From Cerasicoccus sp. TK19100 (GTDB lineage: Bacteria; Verrucomicrobiota; Verrucomicrobiia; Opitutales; Cerasicoccaceae): DNA of 64,000 nt. The position numbers and the translations under genes were made by a program. The DNA lies in NCBI RefSeq assembly GCF_027257155.1, contig NZ_JAPWDU010000001.1, positions 792,033-856,032 of the forward strand, given 5' to 3'. Positions 25,428 to 36,100 of the stretch are shown here, in pieces (within the stretch, counting starts at the first letter, position 1; each line of letters opens with the position of its first letter). The notes under the pieces were generated by a model. It made no database searches. It was not told the origin of the DNA and saw only the letters and a program-made list of their open reading frames with translations.

Positions 25428-28400
25428 TTTCGTTCAGCCAGCGGAAAGATTTTACAACGAAGCGTCTGCCAAACTGGATGTTTTCACCAGTGGGCATTTC
25501 CCAGGCATGCTCGTTGGTCGAGTCGTTCATATACTCTGAGGATCGTTGGACGATGGCCTCGCAGATTGCGGTGGCTTCGATTTCGCCCGTTAGGGGATTG
25601 GTCGTTTCCCCATAGGAACGGATCCGGAAGGTATCTGAGCGAACGGTTAGTACGGGGGCCAACGGAGCCAAGAGATCTGCTTGTGTAATGATGTCGTTGG
25701 CACCATCTCCTGACTGTTGCATGGAATGCTCGGGGGCGGGAAAATTTCGCTTTGCAGTAGCCGACCCGTCTTCTTCCTGAGATTTTACGGCTATGAGTAC
25801 GGCATCATTCAGTCCCTCGCCGTTGATTTGGGTATTGTCAATGGCTGCCTGCAACGCACCTGCCAAACCAGTGTCATCATCCTTTAGTGAGCGATTGATA
25901 AAGTCTGCCATCGAGAGGAACGGGCCTCGGATTTTTACTTGTTCCACGATCTGTTCAGCCAGTGCGTTGACCTCATCATCGCTAAGGCTTTGCCAACCGC
26001 GCCAACCGATTTCAGCTGAGTCATTGGGGGTATGGAGCCGGCCAAAGATAAGTTCGTCAAAACGGTCATCGGTGGCATTTTCTTTGTCGATGATCTGTAG
26101 GTCCCCCTGTGTATCTGCAATGAGCATTTGCTGCTTTCGGATGGAGGAAAGCAGCGCCTTCCAGGCATCGACATTAGTTGAGTTTACGTTGAACGCTCCA
26201 ATGATTTGTAAGTAGGCCGCCGATTTTTGGTAGGCGTCACTTGCCAAAGTATCTGGGTCTTTCAGTAGGGCATCTTCGATCGCCACCGGCATACGAACGT
26301 CCGTGTAGGAGATTCGTGGATTGGCGGATAGCTGCGTGTCGGATTGATCTGCGTATTCCTGAATGACGCGCGATACGCTGCGCTCTTCGCTGTATTGATC
26401 CTGTGTAAAATCAATTTCTGGCGTGATGCCTGACATGAAGTAACGGTCGAATAGAGCTTCATTTGCCAGCAGTGACAAGTCTGGTGTCGTGAACTCAGCA
26501 CCTTCAATTTTTTCGGCGCGCAGCGTGCGCGAAATCAGCGGGTGCGCTCTGGAATTACCGATCGCATGCGCTGGCGTTCGATAGTATGGCAGTATGTCCG
26601 CATGCCGGAAATCCACAAGGGAAAGTGGTGGCGTTGTGGGGATGTCAAACATGCTAACGTGGGTTTGGCCGCTCGTGGTTTCGTTCGTTGCGCCCCAGTA
26701 TGCATTATTCGAGGAGGAGTTGGCGTGAGGTAGCGATGATTCGTTTGCGGGGGCAGAGATCACGGTGTTAATGCCTCCGCTGGAGGAAACATCGATGACC
26801 CTTTCATGCGTGAAGTTATGCTTCTCCACGTAGTAGCGGGGATTGGTCCATCCGCCGACTGAAAGGGGGCGATAGGGGTCTCCAACCGGTTTCTGGTATG
26901 AGTCGAAAACAAACAAACCTATGCGCGAAGCGAAGGCTGAACCAGTTAATATAATGCCGGATGTGTTCTCGCCGGGAGTAAAGGGCTCATTCAAATTGTC
27001 GTTGTTCTTTATGTTGAACTCGAGCATGGCTTCCTCCTGCATCGTGTAGTGCCGGTAGGTCGTGAGGGGCTCTTTGTCGTCGCGATTCTTTGAGCCGCTG
27101 GAAACGGTGTCTGGGAACTCGGATGCAGGGACATATGTGCCAATGATTCGATAAGCTTCGCCGCCTTTCCAATCCGTACGAATCCCTGCGACCACGGTGT
27201 CCGAGGCGGATAGTGGCATCTTATTGACTGAAATGTTTTTATCAGACCCAAAAGAACGAATACTGCTGCCGTACTGCCCGCTTAAAAAATCTTCCATGAG
27301 GAATCCACCGGTAAAGTTAAAGCCTTCATTCATTAGCAGGACATGGTCAAAGAGGGGTTGCGGAGCCGAGTTGGCAGCGGAGAAAATTTTAACTTCTCCG
27401 GGCTCAAAACTGAGTGGTGTTTCAAAGTCATCGGAGCTTCCATTTTTCAGTAGCAAATAGAAGTCTGATCCGTTGTTGCCAGTTTGATTATGAATGAAGT
27501 AATTGCGCAGTGTGGCATTTCCCCGGCACTCATGTTCAACACCGCCTGGATCGGTGTAAGTCTTAATGGTATCAGTGTCGCCGTCATGGATCGCGACGTT
27601 GATTTGGATATCAATACTCATGACAATCACCCGGACGGCATCGACTTCAAGTGTTACGTTGTATGGGTTCCAAAGGACGACATGAGGAACCAATACCAGG
27701 TTTAAATTGCCTCCTATGTTTTGCAGGGAGACGTAATACTGCACCCTTTGGATGATTGGCATGAGCTGCTGGCTGGTGGGGTAGGTCACCTCGCGATTTT
27801 GGATGACTTTTTTGGTCAAATGATCACCGTCGCCATCGGTGGCACCGCCTCTGTTCAAGAGGTAGGCATAGGAGTAGGTCGCCTCATTGTTGCCGGGCCG
27901 CCATTCTTGCTCGAATGTGTTGGGGTAGTAGGGAGCACCGGTTAGAGTCGGGGTGCTAGTCGCATTGCGAACATGCTTATAGAGTCGATAGTGGTTGCGA
28001 AGAATGTCCCAAGTCGGTCCGGTTAATGGTTCGCCGCTACTGCTATTCACATCTTCCTCAAATAAGAAGCTAACCTTAACCGGAGATCCATTGACGAGAT
28101 TGTCGTAGGCATTGGTCGCGCCGCTGGCGAATTCTGATGCGTAGAATTGGCCGTCACTCATCTCAAAGGCCAGGGACAGGTCCTTCTTTAGGCCACCGTT
28201 TTTAACATCAACTGGAATGCCGCTGGAGTAAAAACTTAAGGTGTGCAAATACTGGTCAAGAGAGCTTCGAGGGACGTTAGTCGAGAGGGCAAGGTCCGCG
28301 AAGTCAAAGCTACGTTGAATGTTCGATATGTTGTCTTTGTCTTCAAGATCGACATTCGCAAATTCTGGCAGTGAGTGGAAGGCGCTGTTGGATGGGGTGC

Positions 28401-29073
28401 CAAAAGACATTCGAGTCATTGCGTTGATATCAATGGCGGCAAAGCCTGGTTCGGAATTGGTTAAATTTACTCGGGACTTTTGGTTTTCATCACCAATCCA
28501 ATAAGCGAACGCGCCGATATCTCCGATGGTCTCCTTGGGGGCCGTGATGATATCATCAGGCAGGCCGCTGTTGTCTCGATCCAGCAGGGAGCTTGCATTT
28601 CCATTACCGACGGAATTGGCTCCAATCAGGACAACATGCTTGCTGTCGATAGCCTCACCGTTGGCGTTCCAATTGGGGGTTGCTGTCAGCGGATCGAATA
28701 TGCTGGTACTGAGAGGGTCGGCTTGGCCGGAAATTAGCCAAGTAGGAGGATTGCCGGGCGCGGAACTATCCCAGGCACCGATGTAGTTTTGTAAGTCTTG
28801 TGATGCTCCTGCTATGGTTGCCGGGGCGGATACCCGTTGGTCCGGGCCCATGGCGCGTTGTAGGCTGCCTAGCGCGACATACAGGCCGAAAATGGCATTT
28901 TGCTTAGCTTCCTGCTGTTTGTTCAGGTTGCTAGAGACGGTGAGCTCGGTTTGTAGCAAGGTGGTCAGGCTGACGAGCAGGATGACCATAAATGCCATCA
29001 GGCTTAAGGCAATAATGAGCGCGAAGCCTTTTTGAGGCTTCTTTGTATATAAGTCGTGTTGGGGTTGGGGCAT
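25417..29073 (-). CDS. Verru_Chthon cassette protein A-like / GspK-like prepilin protein
   Basis: 1218 residues. The N-terminus has a basic leader followed by KGFALIIALSLMAFMVILLVS (Gly at 16), a type IV prepilin-type cleavage site and hydrophobic helix, without the Glu at +5; this is the GspK/PilX arrangement. It is followed by an amphipathic stretch (TELTVSSNLNKQQEAKQNAI). The very long extracellular body is beta-rich. Near the C-terminus, FLSMADFINRSLKDDDTGLAGALQAAIDN resembles the helical hairpin part of GspK-type tip pseudopilins. Length and N-terminus fit the verrucomicrobial VccA family, whose companions B, C and D are absent here. It is probably a tip component of a type II secretion or pilus-like system. 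Confidence 0.72.
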   Translation of the reverse strand: MPQPQHDLYTKKPQKGFALIIALSLMAFMVILLVSLTTLLQTELTVSSNLNKQQEAKQNAIFGLYVALGSLQRAMGPDQRVSAPATIAGASQDLQNYIGAWDSSAPGNPPTWLISGQADPLSTSIFDPLTATPNWNANGEAIDSKHVVLIGANSVGNGNASSLLDRDNSGLPDDIITAPKETIGDIGAFAYWIGDENQKSRVNLTNSEPGFAAIDINAMTRMSFGTPSNSAFHSLPEFANVDLEDKDNISNIQRSFDFADLALSTNVPRSSLDQYLHTLSFYSSGIPVDVKNGGLKKDLSLAFEMSDGQFYASEFASGATNAYDNLVNGSPVKVSFLFEEDVNSSSGEPLTGPTWDILRNHYRLYKHVRNATSTPTLTGAPYYPNTFEQEWRPGNNEATYSYAYLLNRGGATDGDGDHLTKKVIQNREVTYPTSQQLMPIIQRVQYYVSLQNIGGNLNLVLVPHVVLWNPYNVTLEVDAVRVIVMSIDIQINVAIHDGDTDTIKTYTDPGGVEHECRGNATLRNYFIHNQTGNNGSDFYLLLKNGSSDDFETPLSFEPGEVKIFSAANSAPQPLFDHVLLMNEGFNFTGGFLMEDFLSGQYGSSIRSFGSDKNISVNKMPLSASDTVVAGIRTDWKGGEAYRIIGTYVPASEFPDTVSSGSKNRDDKEPLTTYRHYTMQEEAMLEFNIKNNDNLNEPFTPGENTSGIILTGSAFASRIGLFVFDSYQKPVGDPYRPLSVGGWTNPRYYVEKHNFTHERVIDVSSSGGINTVISAPANESSLPHANSSSNNAYWGATNETTSGQTHVSMFDIPTTPPLSLVDFRHADILPYYRTPAHAIGNSRAHPLISRTLRAEKIEGAEFTTPDLSLLANEALFDRYFMSGITPEIDFTQDQYSEERSVSRVIQEYADQSDTQLSANPRISYTDVRMPVAIEDALLKDPDTLASDAYQKSAAYLQIIGAFNVNSTNVDAWKALLSSIRKQQMLIADTQGDLQIIDKENATDDRFDELIFGRLHTPNDSAEIGWRGWQSLSDDEVNALAEQIVEQVKIRGPFLSMADFINRSLKDDDTGLAGALQAAIDNTQINGEGLNDAVLIAVKSQEEDGSATAKRNFPAPEHSMQQSGDGANDIITQADLLAPLAPVLTVRSDTFRIRSYGETTNPLTGEIEATAICEAIVQRSSEYMNDSTNEHAWEMPTGENIQFGRRFVVKSFRWLNENEI

Positions 29074-29596
29074 GGTCGGCTGAGGCGCTGAGTGCTGACT
29101 GATGGGGGAGTTCGGGGTGATTTAAGTATGAAACTTATACGTAATAGTAATGCGGTCAAGCCGCAAATTCTATCTGTTCGTTACTTCTATTTATACGCTC
29201 TAAGGCTTTGTGGCCTTTTTAATGAATCGAATCCTAGGCCTGCGTGCGGTCCATTGAGTAAAAGCGTGGGTGCTTGGTGAGTTGTTATTGTTTTAGGAAT
29301 AAACCTATGAAAGTTTACGATGTAGTTATAGTGTGCCAACGAGTCGAGTGTAAGAGTGATTTTTACGCTAAACAATTGCGGGTTTTCGTTTGTGGATAGT
29401 GTAAGATGCTGAATAGTAATGTAAAAAGAGCGATTTCTGAAAAGATCGACTACTTCATTATGAGGATTGACAGTGCTGCTATTGAACTATTACGTTAAAG
29501 TTATTGGCGAAGAATGAATTGCCGCCGTGTGACTGGTTATGAATTCCCCTCGTTACGAGTCCCCCGCCAATTACTAAAACCCCAACTCTCTACCTC
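29074..29596. other. Divergent intergenic region with operator-like half-sites
   Basis: 523 bases between the VccA-like gene (minus) and the beta-helix gene (plus). They are AT-rich. TATACGTAATAG at 29137-29148 and CTATTACGT at 29487-29495 resemble half of the palindrome found upstream of the GH94 gene at 46.2 kb. No gene is supported. Confidence 0.45.
29137..29148. promoter_or_regulatory. Half-operator resembling the 46.2 kb palindrome
   Basis: TATACGTAATAG is the reverse complement of the left half of the CTATTACGTATACGCAATAG element at 46192-46211. It lies 64 bases upstream of the VccA-like start. The other half is degenerate. Confidence 0.3.
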
Positions 29597-32500
29597 ATGA
29601 AAAGTGTTGTTTTTGCTCTATCCCGTTGGCTGCGCCTGCGTCCGTTTCAGTTGTTTCTGTTGCTGCCATTTTGCTCTTACGGTGATCCTGATATGACGAC
29701 TAATCGTCGGGCTACGGCCAGCGATGCCGCGTTCTGGCCTCAAGTCAATGAGGGTGACTACCTCGCATTCACTCCTGATGCTGCTAACAACAGTTTCTAC
29801 CTGACCGAGAAAGACGGTTTGGTCCTGGATGTTGGTAATAAGATTCTGATTCGCGCCGGCAATTACGGTCGCATTTTTATCAACGGATCATTTTGCCAAA
29901 ACACCGAAGCCCAGCCTACGGTGGTCACTAATTGGGGTGGGCAGGTTCGTTGGGGAGATGTTCAGGAGAATTCGCAATACCGTAGCCTGGAGCTCGTTGA
30001 CTTTGCGCACGTCCACCTGACCGGTAGATATGATCCGATTGCGCAAACCGGAGATCCAAATTTTCTCGGTCACAATGGTGGCCTGGACTTCGATACTGGG
30101 GATTACTACGAGAAATATGGACTCTGGGGAAACCAGCGATGGTCCGGCATGTTATACGGATTTACGAATCCAAATTGTGTGCGCGCCAAAGGCTTTGAAA
30201 CCTGTAAGGTCGATTATGTGGCTGCCTGGGGAGGCGGATTCGCTGGCTTTAATTTGAAGTCGGATAATCCAGCGAATCCTGGGCGTGTAAAAGTGGACGT
30301 GCAGGATAACTTCGTTGGTTTTGTCAATGGCGAGGGCTTTTATATCGGCTATAGCACGACGGCTATAGGCCAGGATTTAGTGGAGCTGACGATGCGCAAT
30401 AACGTCATTGTTTTCACTGGAACGGAAGCAATTCAAACGGACAACCTGTCAGCCGGTTCGATCATTGAACACAATGTCATTGTGGGCACAGCCACTACCT
30501 ACCGGGCACCTTTCCACGTATTTCAGAATGGAGCGCATCAGCTATCCCATGTTGAAGGCGGTGTTACCGTGCGAGACAATGTTATGGTCGGTGGTAAGCA
30601 TCACATGGAGGCCATTCGCTGGCGAGAGATAGAGATAGGGCGCGCAATGCCCGATCCACCCAAGAAGGTGATTATCGACAATAACTATATCGGTATGGGT
30701 AAGCTGCGTCCTGGATTTATTGATCACAGCAGTGGCCTGACGGACTACGAAATTACCAACAATATTTTTGGATTTTTCACTTACCCGCATACGATGGACA
30801 GTGAACCCGGCATGGATCAACCGGGGGCTCATTTTCTGATTTCAAACCACGAAGGTCCGATACTATTCAGCGGCAATCAGTTCCATCACGACGCCTTCAT
30901 CTACGAAATGGGAAGCGGCGACGATTCGCTGATCACGTCCAGTGGCGATGAGTTTGGCTTGCCTGCGCAGTTGGTGTTTGAGGAGTCCGGTTTTCCGACT
31001 GAAACCGACTGGTCATCGATCACCCGGTGGACGCCAGTCTATGAAACCTCGGAGATGCTGGGCGTGTATGTACCGTATGAGGTAGGCGACGTTGTTCAGT
31101 ATTTTGACGCCACTGGTGAAACGAAATTTTTTCAATGCATTCAAGCACATGCCGGTGACTTCGATCCAAACACCTCGCCTGCTTATTGGCAGCAAATGAC
31201 TTGGAATGGGCGTAACTTACCACCTCTCGACCTTCGCCTACAGGCAGACACATTTTTCAGCTATCGTGGAATAGGGTTAACCTATAATCAGCCTAATCAA
31301 AATGCCGCCGACTACGAGCCGCCAGTGCTCAATCTAGTGGGTGGAGATATGAGTATTCTCATGGGAGAAACCTTCGTCGATCCCGGTTGCTTGGCGAATG
31401 ATAATGTCGATGGGGACATGACCGACTCTTTACAAATCTCTTGGATTGGTGCACCTATTGATACTTCGATAGCAGGAGAATGCGTGATCCAATACAAGCT
31501 GACGGAGGCAGACAGTGCGGGCAATGTCGCGGACCCTGTTTATCGGCGCGTGATGGTTTCTGCTCCCGGCAATGTCGTTACAAAAACGGTGAAGCTCAAC
31601 TTTCATCGCAACTCAATGGCGAACTTGCCAGACTGGACGGACTTGGCGAATGATAGCCAGGGATTGCGCAACACCGGGCCAACCAACACCACGTTGAATG
31701 ACAGCAGTGGCGCAAATGCAGGGTGGTCGCTGCTAATCGACAACATCAACGGCGGTTATTCCGAGCACTACAGGACGCACAGTAACGCCAGTGGTATTCA
31801 GATCGGCGATTTCCCGGCGGAAGTGACAAAGGTTGGCCTGCGTATTCGCAACCCGCATGAAAATCCCTGTGTGCTCGTTTTTACCGGAATGAACTCAACG
31901 CGTTATTACGACGTCGAATACACCGGGTATGAAGAAGGCACTGGCGTGGAACTGACATCAACTTTGCATGAGCTAACGTCCGATATCGCTGACAGCATCA
32001 ACATACTGGGCAATACAGATGAGATCGGCTACTTGCCGAATTTAGTCACCGATATAACCGGGCAGCTGGACCTCGAATTCTATACGACGGTTCCCGATGG
32101 GCGGCCGAATATCAGTGGCCTCATCATTCGGGAGAAAAGTGGCTACGGCGCGCTGGGGGCGCATCCTCAATTGCAACCGGTGGGAAATATCTCGTTTGAG
32201 CCGAACGCGTCATCATCACCGATCGCTCTCGCGCTTAGCGACAGTGATAGCAATGCGGGGGAGGTGACCATTTGGGTCGTGTCCAGTGATCCTTCCGTGG
32301 TGCATCCGGAGGACGTAGTCATTACTGGATCCGGCTTGACCCGGAGCATGGTTGTGCAAGCAACCGGAGCCGGATCAGCAACGGTTAGTTTGATTGTGAG
32401 TGATGGTTACCACATTAGCACGATCGATTTTGTAGTGGCTGTTCAAAGTAGCGCTTTGTTTGCGCAAGACTTCGATTCGTCGAACTTCGTTGCGGATTTC

Positions 32501-33136
32501 TTTAATGCAACGTCGCCCACGTCAGGTGAGTTTCTCGATATATCTTCGGAAATAAATGGCGGGGCTTTCAGCATTGATACTGGCGCGCTTAAGATCGTTC
32601 GCGGTGCGAGCTCTGGAAGTGACAACGATGCTGGCTTCACGCGCACGGATGATTTTCTGGGAAACCCGGACCAGCTACACATTGCGTTCGATATGCAGAT
32701 TAGCGATGTGGATGTCGTTTGGAATGAACTGTTTCTGATCGAGCTTGGCAGTTGGAGCGGTATCAGCGATTACGATGCAGGCGGGTCATATCAGGATTTA
32801 TACCAACGCTTGGAGGTCAAAGGCCATGCGGGCGAAAACTTTAAAATCAAAATTGATGGGCAGACTTCGGCGCTGCTGCCTCTAGATACCTGGTGCGCGT
32901 TTGACTGGTATGTCAACCACACGGGGCAAAGCCTGAATTATATCGGCCCGGATGCGCAAACTTATGCGCTCGGTGCTGATCAGTGCGACATCTGGGTTAA
33001 CGGCGTGCGTCTCATTGCGGGAGCAACTCAGGGGAGCTTCTCCGGCGCATCTATCGATGATTTCCGCGTTCGCTTTTCATCGAGCAACGCAGTCACGGCG
33101 CGGTTTGATAATCTGGTGATCCGCGATCAGTTTTAG
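29597..33136 (+). CDS. Large secreted beta-helix protein with DUF5011/Ig-like domain and a shared C-terminal module
   Basis: 1179 residues with a signal peptide (about 1-30). Residues about 35-470 look like a right-handed parallel beta-helix (repeated NNVIVFTG, EHNVIVG and NNYIGMG turns), as in polysaccharide lyases and chondroitinase-B-like proteins. A segment with VVQYFDATGETKFFQCIQAHAG (about 495-530) resembles a small carbohydrate-binding domain. Residues about 574-655 match DUF5011 (GDMSILMGETFVDPGCLANDN). A sandwich domain runs about 660-850, and a cadherin-like stretch to about 950. The last 227 residues (32453-33133) are a module also present twice in the next protein and once in the 47.5 kb esterase. 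A lyase or glycan-binding role is likely but no catalytic residues are identified. Confidence 0.75.
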   Translation: MKSVVFALSRWLRLRPFQLFLLLPFCSYGDPDMTTNRRATASDAAFWPQVNEGDYLAFTPDAANNSFYLTEKDGLVLDVGNKILIRAGNYGRIFINGSFCQNTEAQPTVVTNWGGQVRWGDVQENSQYRSLELVDFAHVHLTGRYDPIAQTGDPNFLGHNGGLDFDTGDYYEKYGLWGNQRWSGMLYGFTNPNCVRAKGFETCKVDYVAAWGGGFAGFNLKSDNPANPGRVKVDVQDNFVGFVNGEGFYIGYSTTAIGQDLVELTMRNNVIVFTGTEAIQTDNLSAGSIIEHNVIVGTATTYRAPFHVFQNGAHQLSHVEGGVTVRDNVMVGGKHHMEAIRWREIEIGRAMPDPPKKVIIDNNYIGMGKLRPGFIDHSSGLTDYEITNNIFGFFTYPHTMDSEPGMDQPGAHFLISNHEGPILFSGNQFHHDAFIYEMGSGDDSLITSSGDEFGLPAQLVFEESGFPTETDWSSITRWTPVYETSEMLGVYVPYEVGDVVQYFDATGETKFFQCIQAHAGDFDPNTSPAYWQQMTWNGRNLPPLDLRLQADTFFSYRGIGLTYNQPNQNAADYEPPVLNLVGGDMSILMGETFVDPGCLANDNVDGDMTDSLQISWIGAPIDTSIAGECVIQYKLTEADSAGNVADPVYRRVMVSAPGNVVTKTVKLNFHRNSMANLPDWTDLANDSQGLRNTGPTNTTLNDSSGANAGWSLLIDNINGGYSEHYRTHSNASGIQIGDFPAEVTKVGLRIRNPHENPCVLVFTGMNSTRYYDVEYTGYEEGTGVELTSTLHELTSDIADSINILGNTDEIGYLPNLVTDITGQLDLEFYTTVPDGRPNISGLIIREKSGYGALGAHPQLQPVGNISFEPNASSSPIALALSDSDSNAGEVTIWVVSSDPSVVHPEDVVITGSGLTRSMVVQATGAGSATVSLIVSDGYHISTIDFVVAVQSSALFAQDFDSSNFVADFFNATSPTSGEFLDISSEINGGAFSIDTGALKIVRGASSGSDNDAGFTRTDDFLGNPDQLHIAFDMQISDVDVVWNELFLIELGSWSGISDYDAGGSYQDLYQRLEVKGHAGENFKIKIDGQTSALLPLDTWCAFDWYVNHTGQSLNYIGPDAQTYALGADQCDIWVNGVRLIAGATQGSFSGASIDDFRVRFSSSNAVTARFDNLVIRDQF
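32453..33133 (+). repeat. Shared ~225-residue module, copy 1
   Basis: It encodes ALFAQDFDSS at the start and VRFSSSNAVTARFDNLVIRD at the end. Core motifs are LFLIELGSWSG, RLEVKG, NYIGPD and DIWVNGVR, which recur in the other three copies. Confidence 0.8.
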
Positions 33137-33190
33137 TCGGTGCTTTCAGCCAGGCTGTTTCCATCTCATTTCGCCTATCTACACATTCCT

Positions 33191-36100
33191 ATGAAAACTC
33201 GTAGTATTCCCACTTCGCGTTGCGGCCTATCGATGTTCGCGCGCTTCACTGCTTCGGCAGTGCAAAAACGAATCGCCAGCGCAGTGCTTGCACTGGCCTT
33301 TCTGACGCCGATGGCCCAGGCCGAAACCTGGAATCCGGTTAACATCAATACCAATGGCGCTCCGAATGGCTACTGGGAGTTTTTGCCCGACGCCTATATT
33401 AACAACGCCACGACGGACTACGCGCTCCTCATCTTCTTTCATGGTGCGGGTAACGGCGGCAATGGCTCGACTGAATTGGTTCAAATTCAAAATCATGGAC
33501 TCAACAAGGTACTCAACACAACCAGTCATGCGCTGCATGACTACTTTGCCAATGGCGAGGCCGTGGTGTTGTCACCGCAAACATCGGGCGACGGTTGGAG
33601 TCCGGCGGCCATTCGCGAGTTCCTCGATTTTGCCCGTGATCAGTACCGGGTAGACCCACGGCGGATATATCTGACAGGCTTAAGCGCAGGGTCCAACGGT
33701 ATTCATGGCTTCATTGAGAACGATCCGCTGCCGTACGATGTATCGGCATTTTTAACGACGGCTCTCGCTGGCGCACTGGATCAACCGGGCGCTGATAAGA
33801 TCGCCAAGGTAACGCCTTACTGGTGCGCCACGGCCTATGGCGATGGCTACGGGGGCATTGGCACGGCGAGCTCCACAGTGAACCGGATCGCTGGTAGCCT
33901 GGCTGGCACCGCGCCGACCGATGTGCGCAGCACATACCCCGGAAACGAAGGGGATGCCGACTATGTGGCCACGTTCGACATTACCAATGGCTGGACCTGG
34001 GAGAGCGGCCGCGTGCCGACCGCTGATGGATATCCGCGCATGACGATTTTTACCGGTTCATCGCACAATAGCTGGGACCGCACCTATGCCACTCAGGATA
34101 TGTTCGACTGGCTGTTTGCCCAGGTAAAGCCGGTGACGACAATCAGCACTCCGGCGGATGTAACGGTCTCGGACTATGGCCAGAGTATTACGTTTAGCGC
34201 ATCATCAGTCGATGCCGACAGTAATGCGATCACCGGCACCGACCTTCACTGGAGTAGTAGCTTGGATGGCGTTCTTGGCACGGGTGCCAGCATCAACGTC
34301 AGCAACTTAAGTGTCGGCGTGCATACGATCTATTGCATGGGAATCGATAGTGCGCATCGCGGCGGCTATGATACGGTCACGGTCATCGTGCCCAACACTA
34401 ATGCGTTTACAGCAAACTTCGATTTCGGTCCGGCCGAAACCCCGGCATCTGGGTGGAATTCCGTCAACGATGAGGTCGATGCGCGCATTGATGAAGTGCT
34501 CGATGCCAACGAAAGCCTGAGTGGCCTTCGCTTTGAGATCGTGACGCCATTTGCCGGTCGTGCGTCGAATGGAACGAACTCGACTACACTTTACCCGAAC
34601 AATGTTCAACGCGACTATTTTAACACGGCTTCGAGCAATCCGCAGGGGCAGATTTTGGTCAGTGGTTTGAATCCCGGTCAGGCTTATGACTTTACGTTTT
34701 TTGCCTCACGAGATCAGGGTGGCAGTGCGGTATTTCTAACCCGCTACACGGTGGGTAGCAGCTCGGCTACTTTGTCCGTGCGTCAGAACACAGACCAGAC
34801 TGCCGTGATCAGCGACTATATGGCCGACTCAACTGGACAGGTCCTGATCACTGTCGAGCGCGACGCTAGCATGTCTAGCAGTGTTCTTGGCTTCCTCGGT
34901 GCGATGGTAATCGAAACTGACGGGGACTCCGGCGGCTCAGCCAACGTTGCGCCCGTTGCGGTCAACGACAGCGCAACAACCGATGAAGACGTTGCGGTGC
35001 TGATCGATGTGCTCGCCAACGATAGCGATGCGGACAGCAGTCCGTCTGAGCTGAGCATCGCCTCGGTTAGTCAGCCGAACAATGGTGTGGCTGCCATTCA
35101 AAATGGCGAGGTGCTTTACACGCCTAATGCCGGTTACTTCGGATCGGATAGTTTCAGCTATACGGTGACCGATGGCGAAGATGCCGAGAGCGCGATGGTG
35201 AGCGTAACGATCGACGAAGTGGTGACACCGCCGCCCAGCTCGGGTTCTTTATTTAGCCAGGACTTTTCGGCTTCGACCAATGTGCAGGACTACGTTTCGG
35301 CGCTGCCGGATACAACCGAGTTCGATGACATTAGCGCAGAATCCGGTGCCGGGACTTGGTCCATCAGCAATAGCCGCTTGTCGATTACCCGCAGTGGTTC
35401 TGGCAGTGACGCGGGCTTCAGACGCATCGGCGATTCCTTGCTTGGTAATCCAGACTTGGTGAGTCTTAGCATGGATGTGGCTTTGAGCAATATGTCAGAG
35501 ACGTGGAGTGAACTCTTTCTGGTCGAGTTCGGCGATTGGTCAGGGCTGCTCGATTACGGAAGCCATGGCAACTCGGCCTATCTCTTTGATCGCCTGGAGG
35601 TGAAAGGCAACGGGACCGACGTTTACAAACTCGTGCTTAACGGCGAGTCGTCGGGCTCCATTCCAACTGACGGTGCGGTACGTCGTGTCCGTTGGCTGAT
35701 CAATAACTCCGCCAGCTCGGTGAACTATACGGGCTATGAGCAGACGAATCCCGCCACCTACAGCCTGGCTGCTGGAGAGGCAGATATCTGGGTGGATGGC
35801 GTGCGGGAAATCGCTGGTGTCGCAGTGGGCCCGGGCTCAGGCACGGTAAACATCGAGGACTTTCGTGTGCGCTTCTCAGCGACGACCACGTTTACTTTCG
35901 AGCTGGATGCAATGGCAATCAGTGACACCTTTAGTGAATCGACCAACGCCGCGCCAACGGCGGTTGCGGATAGCGTGTCGGTCGACGAAGGGCAGTCCGT
36001 TTTGATCGACGCATTGGTGAACGATAGCGACGCCGATTCCGGGCCGAGCGCCTTGAGCATTGTGGCAGTTGGTGCGGCAAGCCATGGCGTGGCGAGCATC

